From positions 1-51,269 of the forward strand of contig CADDZC010000021.1 of assembly GCA_902812365.1 (NCBI GenBank): a DNA stretch of 51,269 bases, given 5' to 3'. Source of the stretch: Acidobacteriota bacterium. Lineage in GTDB: Bacteria; Acidobacteriota; Terriglobia; UBA7540. Below the pieces are notes generated by a model that was not told the origin of the DNA, did not search any database, and saw only the letters and a program-made list of their open reading frames with translations. This document shows positions 15,241 through 24,428 of the stretch, piece after piece (within the stretch, counting starts at the first letter, position 1; each line of letters begins with the position of its first letter). A program made the position numbers and the translations under genes.

Positions 15241-18200
15241 ATGAATCGTAACGCAACCGTGATCGGTGCCCGGTTGAGCCGGCGGGCAATCGGATGCGAG
15301 CCCGAACGAGCTGCATGCACCTCGGCGGCGGCGCGGACCTTTTGGGTTCGCCTTCTTGGCCGCTGCGCTTTCCTCTGGATGCTGTTCATCATGGCCGTCC
15401 CGCGGGCCGGGAGCCAGCAACAGGCGACCCTTTCAGGCACCGTCACCGACCCCACGGGGGCGCTGATTCCCGGCGTGACGATCCGGATGACCAATATCCA
15501 GACCCAAGTGACCGTGTCAGCGATCACGAACTCCACCGGCTACTACGTCGTGGCCAATTTGATTCCGGGCGTCTACTCGCTGACGGCGCAGAAGCAAGGA
15601 TTCAAGACCGCAACCCGGTCAGAGATCACCCTGCAGGTTGCCCAGGCGGCGACGGTGGATATCCAGCTTGAACTGGGCCAAACCTCCCAGGAGATTTCGG
15701 TTCGCGGCACGGCCCCGCTGGTCGAGAGAAGGGACGCCACCATTGGGCAGGTGATCGGGCCAACGGCGATGGTCGAGCTGCCGCTCAACGGCCGGAATTA
15801 TTTCAATCTGGCGGAGCTGAGCCCGGGAGTCACCACTTACGGATTGCGCAGTTTCTATTCCAGCGCCATCAACGACTACGGCACCTCGTTTAACTCCGGG
15901 AGCGCCGGCGAAGACCGGAATGGTTTCACCCTGGACGGCGCGGACATCGAAGCGCACTTGATCAACGGCTCCTATGTTCCCTCCATCGATGCCGTGCAGG
16001 AATTCAAGATTGAAACCACCCCTTACGCGGCGGATCTCGGGACTACTCCCGGCGCGCAGATCTTGCTCGTGACGAAAAGTGGCACGAATCAGTTCCATGG
16101 CGATGTCTACGAATTTCTTCGCAACAGCTCGCTGAACGCCTATAACTTCTTTGATAATCGGAGCCTGCCGGTTCCGGAGCTGAGGAAGAACCAGTTCGGA
16201 GGGACGCTCGGGGGGCCGGTGGTGAAAGATAAATTGTTCTTCTTTGGAAGTTACGAAGGACACCGAGAACGCATTGGCGAGACCTTTTTCGGAACCGTGC
16301 CCACCCGATTGATGAGACAAGGTATCTTTACGGAGGTCCCGGAGCTCATCTTTAATCCCTTCACCACCCAACCCTGCGCCAGTTGCCCTTCCGGGGTGTC
16401 CCGAACGCCCTTTGCGAATAACACCATTCCCGCCAATATGATCAGCACCGTGACGGCAACGTTTATGCAATCCCAATTTCCGCTGCCCACCAGCCCCGGC
16501 ATTGCGAATAACTTTGCTGCCAACAAAGCGGATCGGAACACCCGTGACCAGACGAACGTCCGCATCGACGATACCCGGCCCAAGGACGCAATATTTGGCC
16601 GTTTCAGCTTCAATAACTCCAAATTGTACGCTGCGAAACAGACGTTCGGCGGCGGCGCGCTACCCGGCTTTGGAGACAATGATGTGGTCACCACCACCAA
16701 CGTGACCGCGGCTGACACCCACACCTTGAGTCCCACCACGATCCTGCAAGGTCAAGTCTCTTTCCTGAGGATGTGGTATGACCTCCTTCCTGAACAGTTG
16801 GGCAACGACCTCAACTCCAAGCTGGGCATCATCGGCGTCATGCCCAACGAACCCTTCATAGCCAGTGTCGCCGGGATGACGAACCCCGGGTCGGACCCCT
16901 TTGTTCCGGAGTTCCGAGCAGACAACCAGTACTCTGATGTCGCCAAGCTGACCAAGGTCGCCGGCAAGCATACCTTGCACGTGGGAGGCGAGTACGATCG
17001 CTGGCAAGTGTTTATGAATGCGGCGCCAGCCTTCCCCCAAGGTGACTTCAGTTTTGACGGCTCTTTCACCAAAGACCCCAACGCCCCGTCTACTACGGGA
17101 TTTGGTTTTGCCGATTTTCTGCTGGGTTATCCCGTGTTTGCACAAAGCCAGTCGGGTTATAGCGGGGGCTACATGTTCCGGACCAACTGGCGATGGTGGG
17201 TCAACGATGAGTGGCGGGCGACCTCCAACCTGACCCTGACGCTGGGGGTTCGCTGGGAGTACGACGGACCCTTTACGGAGAAGTATAACCATTTATCGAA
17301 CTTCGATCCCTCTACCGGTCAGCTGGTGATTGCCGGCAAAAACGGCGTCTCCGCCTCAGCCAACGTTCAGCCGGACCTCGACAATTACGCCCCCCGCTTT
17401 GGCTTTGCTTATGCCATCCCCGGGCATCGAACTACCGTGCTCCGCGGCGGCTATGGAGTCTTCTATGACGTGATGCAGGAAAACTGTTGCGAGGGGACAC
17501 GTACCAATCCGCCGTTCTCCACTTTTCCACAATACTTCGGAGGGAACACAACCAGGGAGATCCCCAGCGTGGCCATCCAGGATGCCTTGTCCCCGAACCG
17601 CGCCACGCCCGCAAAACCGTTCATACAAGGGCTGGACTTTCATTTGCAAAACGGATATCAGCAGCAAGCCTCCTTGGGAGTTCAGCATCAGTTTGGGGCC
17701 AGTTGGGTGGGGGAGATCGACTACAATTGGCAGAAAAACACCAAGTTCTTTGCCAGCCGGAACCTGGATGCGCCCTTCGCTCATGGTACGTTCATATTGC
17801 CGTACCCTCAATTCAGCGGTATCACCTATTTGACGAACCTTGAATACGGCAATTACCACGCCCTACTGGCGAGGTTGGAGAAGCGGTTTTCGCGGGGACT
17901 GACGGCTCTGTCCTCGTTTACCTGGTCCAAATACCTTGACAATATCACGGCGGGCGATGCGGCCGGCGCCCCGGGCGACCCCGGGTTCCAGAACGCTTAC
18001 TGTTTCCGTTGCGATTACGGGCCCTCGGCCTCCGATTACGAGCGCCGCTTTGTGCAGAGTTTCGTCTATCTGCTCCCCTCGGCCAACCGCGGCGGAGCTT
18101 GGGCCAGGAATGTAATCGGCGGCTGGCAGGTTTCGGGTATCTTTACCTACCAGTCCGGCTTTCCCGTCACCCCTCTCATTTCCTTTGACAACAGCGAAAC

Positions 18201-18567
18201 TCTCACCTTTGCCGACCGGCCCAATGTGGTGCCCGGAGTGGCGCGCTACCCGGCCGGCACCCATGATCCTTCCCGCTGGTTCAATCCGGCGGCTTTCGTC
18301 GTCGCGCCTCCGCTTCAATATGGCAACGCGGGAAAGGGGATTCTCCGGGGACCGAATTTGGTCGATCTGGATGCCGCGCTGATGAAGAATTTCCGCCTGT
18401 CGGAGAGGTTCGAACTGCAATTCCGCGCCGAGGGCTTTAACCTGGCCAATCACCCGAACTTCGCGGATCCCAATCCATTCGTCGATATTCCGTCAGTGGC
18501 GGGAAGTATTACGTCCACAACTACGACAGCCCGCCAAATCCAGTTCGCGCTGAAGCTCCTGTTTTAG
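15241..18567 (+). CDS. TonB-dependent outer-membrane receptor 2 (Oar-type)
   Basis: A 1108-residue receptor. A long basic N-region and hydrophobic segment (CAFLWMLFIMAVPRAGS, about 45-61) form the signal peptide. A carboxypeptidase-regulatory-like domain follows (about 62-145, beginning ATLSGTVTDPTGALIPGV), then a plug (about 160-290; ELPLNGRNYFNLAELSPGV is typical) and a barrel ending IQFALKLLF. GGGAGG 5 nt before ATG 15241 matches the ribosome site of receptor 1. The sequence is clearly different from receptor 1, so this is not a recent duplicate. A PHP-domain hydrolase gene follows after 52 nt. An IclR-box and promoter more than 400 nt upstream probably place it in the same regulon as receptor 1. 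The substrate is unknown. Confidence 0.93.
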   Translation: MNRNATVIGARLSRRAIGCEPERAACTSAAARTFWVRLLGRCAFLWMLFIMAVPRAGSQQQATLSGTVTDPTGALIPGVTIRMTNIQTQVTVSAITNSTGYYVVANLIPGVYSLTAQKQGFKTATRSEITLQVAQAATVDIQLELGQTSQEISVRGTAPLVERRDATIGQVIGPTAMVELPLNGRNYFNLAELSPGVTTYGLRSFYSSAINDYGTSFNSGSAGEDRNGFTLDGADIEAHLINGSYVPSIDAVQEFKIETTPYAADLGTTPGAQILLVTKSGTNQFHGDVYEFLRNSSLNAYNFFDNRSLPVPELRKNQFGGTLGGPVVKDKLFFFGSYEGHRERIGETFFGTVPTRLMRQGIFTEVPELIFNPFTTQPCASCPSGVSRTPFANNTIPANMISTVTATFMQSQFPLPTSPGIANNFAANKADRNTRDQTNVRIDDTRPKDAIFGRFSFNNSKLYAAKQTFGGGALPGFGDNDVVTTTNVTAADTHTLSPTTILQGQVSFLRMWYDLLPEQLGNDLNSKLGIIGVMPNEPFIASVAGMTNPGSDPFVPEFRADNQYSDVAKLTKVAGKHTLHVGGEYDRWQVFMNAAPAFPQGDFSFDGSFTKDPNAPSTTGFGFADFLLGYPVFAQSQSGYSGGYMFRTNWRWWVNDEWRATSNLTLTLGVRWEYDGPFTEKYNHLSNFDPSTGQLVIAGKNGVSASANVQPDLDNYAPRFGFAYAIPGHRTTVLRGGYGVFYDVMQENCCEGTRTNPPFSTFPQYFGGNTTREIPSVAIQDALSPNRATPAKPFIQGLDFHLQNGYQQQASLGVQHQFGASWVGEIDYNWQKNTKFFASRNLDAPFAHGTFILPYPQFSGITYLTNLEYGNYHALLARLEKRFSRGLTALSSFTWSKYLDNITAGDAAGAPGDPGFQNAYCFRCDYGPSASDYERRFVQSFVYLLPSANRGGAWARNVIGGWQVSGIFTYQSGFPVTPLISFDNSETLTFADRPNVVPGVARYPAGTHDPSRWFNPAAFVVAPPLQYGNAGKGILRGPNLVDLDAALMKNFRLSERFELQFRAEGFNLANHPNFADPNPFVDIPSVAGSITSTTTTARQIQFALKLLF

Positions 18568-18619
18568 GCCGGCGGGAGCGATGGGTGACCGAGTTTAATC
18601 TAGTGAAGGGGTGATCTTC

Positions 18620-20038
18620 ATGAAGGGGCGGCGAATTGCGGAAGGGGTGCGAATCGTTATTTCTATTCTCCTCGGATTCGGCATCATGGCCACCCGCGCG
18701 GCCGGGAAACAGCCTGCCGACCGGCCGGAGCCGCCACATTGGTTTGCCGGAGATCCTCATGTCCATCGGGGCATTGGGTGCGGCCGTGCCAACGAAAAGG
18801 AGATGCTGGCTCCGCAGCAGCTTCTCGAGATGATGAAGGTGAACAACCTCGCGGTTATCTCCGTCCTCGCCGACGCCGGCAATGGTGAAATAAGGTATGC
18901 CGATCAGGACCTCGCCATGATCACCGGGCAGGATAATCCGGCTTCAACGCCCGAGCGGATCATCCACTGGGACGCTGAGTGGCACTATGATCCGGAAGGC
19001 GTGACGTTTCCAAGGAAGGTCATTGGAGGCCACTTGATTTTGCTTGGCCTGAAGCAGGGCGGGCGGCCATACGCCGAATATACGTTTCCCATCTTCGCTT
19101 GGGCCAAACAACAAGGCGGCATCGGGGGATTCGCACACCTGCAATACCTTCCCCTCGCTTTCTATCCGCCTCCCGACGGTATTCCTCAGTCGCTGGACTG
19201 CTGCGCGCCGCTCGAATATCCCGTGGAAACGGCTCTCGGAAGCTCCTCGTTCGTGATGGAGGACGTCCGCGGCAATGACAATGCGCTCGAAGCCTACTAT
19301 CGGTTGTTGAATACCGGTTTTCGGCCTGGCCTCGCTGCCGCAACCGACTATTCGTGCAACGACAATGAGCCTCTGGGAACGCTGCTGACCTACGTGCGGA
19401 TTCCGGATGGCAAGCTGACTTATAACCAGTGGATTGACGGGATCGCGCGAGGGCGAACCGTGGTCTCCCGCGATGCCCACAGGGAATTCTTGAGCCTGAA
19501 AGTGAATGAGACGGCCCAGCCGGGAGATGAGATCCGCTTGGAGCAGAAGGGCGCGGTGCGGGTGCGGATCGAGTGGCGGTCGGTGAACCCCGCTCTCGGC
19601 CGGATCGAGTTGGTCGAAAACGGCGCGGTGGTGGCGTCCGAGACGGCCGCGGCCGCTCCGGGTTCGCCGGCGGTGATGGAGACAACAGCGGATTTTCGTC
19701 AGAGCGGGTGGCTCGCAGCCCGCCGGATGGACTGGCAGGCTGGGCATCAGACGCAAACCGGGGCGGTATTCGTGATCGTCAAAGGCGCTCCGATTCGGGC
19801 CAGCGCCGACGATGCTCGGTTTTTCATCCACTGGATCGATAATCTGATCCGGCAAACTTCACCCGGCGGCCCGTGGAACCGGTATTTCACGAAGGATCTT
19901 GCGGCCGCGCAAGAGCGATATTGGAAGGCTCGGGCGGTCTTCGTGGAGAGAGCCCGGGAAGCCGAAATGCAGGCTCGGGAAGCGAACCGGCAAAATGCGG
20001 CGATGGAGGATGCCGCCCGCAAGAGGGAGCGCCGTTGA
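18620..20038 (+). CDS. Secreted PHP-domain metallohydrolase (CehA/McbA-like)
   Basis: A 472-residue protein with a signal peptide (IVISILLGFGIMATRAAG) followed by a PHP-type domain opening with WFAGDPHVH (D45, H47, H49), the first metal-binding motif of this fold. Later segments such as GGIGGFAHLQ and AAATDYSCND look like further metal-site strands. A beta-rich C-terminal part (about 290-400) and a charged, probably coiled C-terminus (AREAEMQAREANRQ) follow. CehA/McbA-type members hydrolyse esters or carbamates, and others are phosphoesterases, so the reaction here is open. AAGGGG 8 nt before ATG 18620 supports the start. It lies 52 nt after receptor 2 and is probably co-transcribed with it. 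Confidence 0.82.
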   Translation: MKGRRIAEGVRIVISILLGFGIMATRAAGKQPADRPEPPHWFAGDPHVHRGIGCGRANEKEMLAPQQLLEMMKVNNLAVISVLADAGNGEIRYADQDLAMITGQDNPASTPERIIHWDAEWHYDPEGVTFPRKVIGGHLILLGLKQGGRPYAEYTFPIFAWAKQQGGIGGFAHLQYLPLAFYPPPDGIPQSLDCCAPLEYPVETALGSSSFVMEDVRGNDNALEAYYRLLNTGFRPGLAAATDYSCNDNEPLGTLLTYVRIPDGKLTYNQWIDGIARGRTVVSRDAHREFLSLKVNETAQPGDEIRLEQKGAVRVRIEWRSVNPALGRIELVENGAVVASETAAAAPGSPAVMETTADFRQSGWLAARRMDWQAGHQTQTGAVFVIVKGAPIRASADDARFFIHWIDNLIRQTSPGGPWNRYFTKDLAAAQERYWKARAVFVERAREAEMQAREANRQNAAMEDAARKRERR

Positions 20039-20138
20039 AGGTAAAAGCGAGGCGTATTCACGACGTCCGCAGAGAGTCGAGGGAGCAAGGCCTGCCGCGG
20101 CCCATGCTCCCCTCGAATCCCGCGTGGGCGAGGTCACG

Positions 20139-21785
20139 ATGTTCTACAGAATTCCGTTCAAAGGGAGTCTGGCTGGGGCGGTGGTGAGCGTCGGTTTGGC
20201 GTTGGCCGCGCTCTGCAGGATTGGCGCCCTCGCTGCCTCGCCGGGCGCCGTTTTTAACGGCCACAAAGTGATTCTGGACAGCCAAGGCAAGATCATTCCG
20301 TGGTCGGGGCCGGCGGACAAGGCGTACGATCATTTTCTGCGGCTGCGCTGGGATTTCATCAAGACCAGAGTCCCCGCGTGCCCCGGTCCGCCCCCGCGAT
20401 CCTCCTACCCGCAATACTACTTTTATTGTGCCTACTGGAGCCGGCACGGGGTATTGGAGCCCGACACGTGGATGAACGACGTGGGCGAAAAGCTCCCGAA
20501 CTGGTTTGAATCGGCGCGCTTGTACTATGCCTACACCGGCGACCTCGCCGTGATGGCCATAGTGAAAAAGTTCATGGACTACACCCTGGCGCACGGGACG
20601 AGTCCTCCAAACTTCGCCTGGCCTAATTTCCCTTATACTGCCGCCAACGCCGGCGATCTGGAGTACCGGGGCTTTACCAGCGCCAAGAGGTTTTTCCCCC
20701 ACGAGGTCCAGGTGGGGTATGCGGGCGATATGGGTTGGGCCTATTACCGGATGTATCTTTTCAGCGGCGACCGGCAATATCTGGCCGCCGCGCTCAGCGT
20801 GGCCGATACGCTGGCTCGTAAGGTGCGCGCCGGCAATGCCGCTCAGTCCGCCTGGCCGGACCGCGTCATTTTGGACACCGGCAAGGTGACCTCCCAATAT
20901 GGAACCCACTGGACCCATAGTTACATGCTTTTCGACCAACTGATCAGGGCAAAGGTCGGCGATGTGAATGCCTATGAGGATGCCCGAGCCAAAGTGCGGG
21001 ACTTCCTTCGGCAATATCCTCTGAAGACAGGCTACTGGGCCGACGGACATACGGATGTCTCCGTGTACGGTCCTACCTATAAGAGTAACACCGCCGCCAG
21101 CGACTTCACTTTGGCGCTTTTCGATTACCCCGAACTGGACCCCGACTGGCGCCAGGACGTCCCCCGGCTGATTCAGTGGACGGAAGACAACTTCGTATAC
21201 CGCTCGGCCCCTGGCGAGCCGGCCACTCAATGGGGAGCTAACGTCGTGGGGGAGCAGGATTCGTTCCTGGCCAAGATGGATTATCAGACGGCCCGTTACG
21301 CGGCGGAGTGTGCCCGCTGGTATGCGGTTTCGGGCGATCCCGCCTATAAGGAAAAGGCCTACCGGTCGCTCAACTGGGTGACTTACTGCAACAAGCCGGA
21401 CGGAGAGGGAATCGAAAGCCCGGTAAGCCAAGGCATTTCCAACTGGTGGTCGGACCTCTACGGCGAGTGTCCGCGGATGTTCTATCCGGCCTTGGCGGCG
21501 GTTCCCGAATGGGCTCCGCCGGGGGAAAACCACATTCTGTATTCCGATTCGGTGCTGACGGGGGTTGTTTACGCCGCCGGAAAGGTGCAATACACAGCCA
21601 CTCAGGAGCCGGGTACGGAATATCTGCGCCTCGCCTTTCGCCCGCGCCGGGTCCGCTTGAACGGCGTGAACCTGTCTTTGCGATCGGATTTGAATGCGGA
21701 AGGCTATACCGAGAGGGATCTCGGGCATGGAGATTGCGCCGTTAGTATTAAGAGAACGTATCGGGGTCGGGTCGCCATCGAATGA
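20139..21785 (+). CDS. Secreted protein, likely helical-barrel carbohydrate enzyme
   Basis: A 548-residue protein with a signal peptide (GAVVSVGLALAALCRIGALAA). GAGG 5 nt before ATG 20139 fixes the start, 100 nt after the PHP gene; the open frame extends upstream over the PHP coding end. The body alternates helices with short aromatic and acidic loops (WFESARLYYAYTGDLAVMAIVKKF, WGANVVGEQDSFLAKMDYQTARYAAECARWY). That is the pattern of six-hairpin (alpha/alpha) barrel glycosidases, lyases and epimerases, ending in a beta-rich segment (about 470-548). I cannot assign a family or catalytic residues. Its position at the end of the receptor 2 operon suggests it processes the imported glycan in the periplasm or at the surface. 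Confidence 0.75.
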   Translation: MFYRIPFKGSLAGAVVSVGLALAALCRIGALAASPGAVFNGHKVILDSQGKIIPWSGPADKAYDHFLRLRWDFIKTRVPACPGPPPRSSYPQYYFYCAYWSRHGVLEPDTWMNDVGEKLPNWFESARLYYAYTGDLAVMAIVKKFMDYTLAHGTSPPNFAWPNFPYTAANAGDLEYRGFTSAKRFFPHEVQVGYAGDMGWAYYRMYLFSGDRQYLAAALSVADTLARKVRAGNAAQSAWPDRVILDTGKVTSQYGTHWTHSYMLFDQLIRAKVGDVNAYEDARAKVRDFLRQYPLKTGYWADGHTDVSVYGPTYKSNTAASDFTLALFDYPELDPDWRQDVPRLIQWTEDNFVYRSAPGEPATQWGANVVGEQDSFLAKMDYQTARYAAECARWYAVSGDPAYKEKAYRSLNWVTYCNKPDGEGIESPVSQGISNWWSDLYGECPRMFYPALAAVPEWAPPGENHILYSDSVLTGVVYAAGKVQYTATQEPGTEYLRLAFRPRRVRLNGVNLSLRSDLNAEGYTERDLGHGDCAVSIKRTYRGRVAIE

Positions 21786-21847
21786 ACGCGCCGAAGGGCC
21801 GAGGTGTTGCTCATGATGGACTCAGCGGGCCAAGACCCCCGGGCGAC

Positions 21848-21871
21848 CAACGCCGCCGGCCACGGGCGTTG
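21848..21871. terminator. Weak hairpin between convergent genes
   Basis: CAACGCC and GGCGTTG (7-bp stem, 10-nt loop) lie in the 123-nt gap between genes that converge at 21785 and 21909. There is no T tract on either strand, so intrinsic termination is doubtful. Confidence 0.25.
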
Positions 21872-21908
21872 AACCGCGGAGAAGGCTCGTTCGAGGAGAA
21901 ACGGCCAA

Positions 21909-24308
21909 TCAGGTGTCCCACTGCACCCGGTAGACGGAGTAGTTGTCGGCCTCGAAGATCCACTGTCGTCCGGACGCACGCGAGGGAACGGGACGGCCGG
22001 CTGCGTCGCTGACCAAGAATCTTCGCGGCGGGGAACCGTTCGAAAAGGTGAGGATGGCCTGAAGGGTTCGCCCATCACCGCGGCGATACTGCAAGTCGAA
22101 CATCTGCTGCCGATAGCGAATATTGCGAAGCCCGAACCCGTGCCCCTCGCCGAGCAACGCTTCTGGAAGGGCGGGGCTGAGGGTAAACCAGAAATGCCCG
22201 GGTTCATTCCCTTCTCGGAATCCGAACAGGCTGCGGATGATATGGGCGGGCAGCGTGGCGCCCCAGCCGTAGCCTTCTCCGCCCCGTGCGCCCTCGAGAC
22301 CCCACACTTCACAGCTGACTCCGGGCCATCCCAGCCTCGGACCGGGGGAGGCTTGGCGCCGATCCATCGAGCGGTAGACACGATCAGCGATCCCATAGAG
22401 CACTCGTGACAGCAGCTGGCGCTCACCGGCGACCCACAGGGACTCGGCATAAGCGAGGACGTGGGGCGGCCACTCCAGCCAATACCGGCTGTCGGATTCG
22501 TAAGCCCGCATCGCCGGAATCATGGCGCGAACTTGTTCCGGGGTAGCGACCCGGCACATGACCGGGCCGACCTGGGTCACTTCACGGCGGCCCGGAATGA
22601 CGATGGGCTTGCCGGAGCGCGCGTCCACGTCGTAGAACCAGTCTCGGTACCACAGCCGGCGGGTCTTTTCGGCGTAGGTCGAGGCCACGCGAGCCCAGCG
22701 CTCGGCTTCAGCCGACTTTCCCAACAGCCGCGAGTAGTGTTCCACGCTGCGCGCGGCGTGAGACATCGCCGCCTGAAGCTCGGCGACGCGGACAAAATCA
22801 ATCAATTCTCCGCCCGTCGGCTGCCGCAGCAGAAAGCGGCTGGATGCGTCCATGCCCGATTCCCAACTGCACTTGGCGATCACCCAGCCATCACCGTCGG
22901 TACGATGCTGGAGCGTCCAATCGAGGTGGGCGATGAGAAAAGGATAGAGCTGCTCCAGCCACACCCGGTCCGCCGTCCTGAGGAACACCGACTCGAGGCA
23001 GTAAAAGGGATAGCACCACTGCAGCGACGTGCCGCATTCGCTGCCGTCGGCGGCCACCATGTTCATAGTGCCGTCTTCCCGCATGCACGGCACATTCGGG
23101 GCCAGCGCATCTTGAAACTGGCCGAGCAGCACGGCTTTCGCGGTTTCAGGATCGGCGTAAGCGAGCGTCCACATGTCGATGGAGGTTTCGGCGAGGACAT
23201 TGCGAGGAGCCTGAATCTGCATGGCATCCCAGCGATGTCGGTAGAGTCCGAGGGGCTGGCGAACCATCGTCCGCAGGGTTTCGAAGTCGTATACCCAGGA
23301 GTTCCTCCAGTGCTCGGGGAAATCGCCCTCGAGGCGTGGCGCCGAGCTCCAGAAGCGATCGTCGTCGTTTCGCTTTTCCAAAAAGACCGAAGCGGCGGCC
23401 GGCCGCGCCGCGCGGGCACTCTCGATGGCGGCCTGCCGGTTGGGGGCTCGGCTCAAAAACACGTGGCACGAGGCCGTTCGCCCGCTCGGGACGCGGAGCG
23501 CCCAGGCGGCCGCGGCGAGCAGAGGATCGGGGTAGTAGGCGCTGGCCGCCTTCAATCCCCCGGACGGCTGGGACATCCAATTTTTGAGAGCCGCTTCGGA
23601 GGCGGCCACACAGCCGGCAGCGGCCGGTAAGTCGGCGGTCAGAGCGAACACCGGACCCGCGGCGAACGGACGCAGCACGCTGCAGCCACGGTCTGGGTCG
23701 TAGAGCCCGGCGATGCCGTCTCGACCCCACCACGGCGACGGGCCGAGCTCGAGTCGCTGAACGGCGAACACGGTCGGTGCGGCCTCGGAATCGGAGTCGT
23801 TGCGGAAGGTCAGCCCGCAGGCCAGGGTGCGCTCGTCGAACTGGAAAAACGCGGCCGAGATGTCGAGGGGCGGCAGCCTGAGGCTGAGCGTCAAAATGCT
23901 CTTCGAGTGATGCGAAGCGCTGACGGCGATGCCGGCGCCGGTGAAGTCGTCCTCATCGTAATAGACCTTGCCGCCGATGCCCAGCCCGAGGCGAAGAATC
24001 GAGCGGTAGACGGAATTCTTGTCGTAATCGAAGTACCCGCCGGGCCCGGCGGGGTAGTAGAGCCCCATTCCAAGGGGTGGGACGGATCGGAAGATGCCGC
24101 TGGGGTGGAGCGCCCAGGAATGGTAAGGATTATCCAGGTAGCCGAACGGCGTGTAGGAGCCCGCCGGGAAGCCGTTGCCGGCAGTCGGCGTTGGGGCCGG
24201 GCCAGCCGGCGCGGTCATGACCGCGCCCGGCGCCAGAGCCTTCTCGCCTACCCAGGGTAGGGCTGAACTGGCAGCCATCAGTGCCTTCGAGAATTCGCGT
24301 CGAGTCAT
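21909..24308 (-). CDS. Tat-exported GH63/GH37-like glycosidase
   Basis: A 799-residue enzyme. A twin-arginine signal (MTRREFSKALMAASSALPWVG) indicates export in folded form. Residues about 50-330 form a beta-rich N-domain. From about 330 to 720 lies an (alpha/alpha) barrel with the GH63/GH37 hallmark WESGMD (482-487), whose Asp487 corresponds to the catalytic acid. Further helices such as NVLAETSIDMWTLAYADPETAKAVLLGQF are usual for the clan. A glycine/tryptophan stretch (GGEGYGWGATLPAHI) near the end lies where the second catalytic residue normally sits. GGAG 9 nt upstream supports ATG 24308. It is the last gene of the TPR-receptor-glycosidase operon, 120 nt after TonB receptor 3. Linkage specificity cannot be told; alpha-glucosidase or another exo-glycosidase is possible. 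Confidence 0.82.
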   Translation of the reverse strand: MTRREFSKALMAASSALPWVGEKALAPGAVMTAPAGPAPTPTAGNGFPAGSYTPFGYLDNPYHSWALHPSGIFRSVPPLGMGLYYPAGPGGYFDYDKNSVYRSILRLGLGIGGKVYYDEDDFTGAGIAVSASHHSKSILTLSLRLPPLDISAAFFQFDERTLACGLTFRNDSDSEAAPTVFAVQRLELGPSPWWGRDGIAGLYDPDRGCSVLRPFAAGPVFALTADLPAAAGCVAASEAALKNWMSQPSGGLKAASAYYPDPLLAAAAWALRVPSGRTASCHVFLSRAPNRQAAIESARAARPAAASVFLEKRNDDDRFWSSAPRLEGDFPEHWRNSWVYDFETLRTMVRQPLGLYRHRWDAMQIQAPRNVLAETSIDMWTLAYADPETAKAVLLGQFQDALAPNVPCMREDGTMNMVAADGSECGTSLQWCYPFYCLESVFLRTADRVWLEQLYPFLIAHLDWTLQHRTDGDGWVIAKCSWESGMDASSRFLLRQPTGGELIDFVRVAELQAAMSHAARSVEHYSRLLGKSAEAERWARVASTYAEKTRRLWYRDWFYDVDARSGKPIVIPGRREVTQVGPVMCRVATPEQVRAMIPAMRAYESDSRYWLEWPPHVLAYAESLWVAGERQLLSRVLYGIADRVYRSMDRRQASPGPRLGWPGVSCEVWGLEGARGGEGYGWGATLPAHIIRSLFGFREGNEPGHFWFTLSPALPEALLGEGHGFGLRNIRYRQQMFDLQYRRGDGRTLQAILTFSNGSPPRRFLVSDAAGRPVPSRASGRQWIFEADNYSVYRVQWDT

Positions 24309-24428
24309 GAAACTGAGCTCCGAGCGAGGCGGTGACCGCCCACCAGCCGGCGCGCGGCCGGATCGCTGCGCAGCGGCAACCTCCGCCACGGTCGGCTCTG
24401 GCCGGCGCGAAACATCCTGGCCGTCTGG

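Noticed and set aside
18593-18608. GTTTAATCTAGTGAAG as a fourth IclR-box before the PHP gene
   Set aside because: Only 12 of 16 bases agree and symmetry is poor. 67 bp downstream lies inside the coding region, so the conserved geometry is missing.
20154-20163. GTTCAAAGGG resembling half of IclR-box 1
   Set aside because: It lies within coding sequence, has no second half-site and encodes ordinary residues of a signal peptide.
20058-21728. Long open frame (556 codons) on the minus strand opposite the secreted helical-barrel protein
   Set aside because: It mirrors a gene with a signal peptide and a good ribosome site, and its own translation is rich in Arg/Gly/Pro without recognisable domains. 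GC-rich coding DNA commonly produces such antisense frames.
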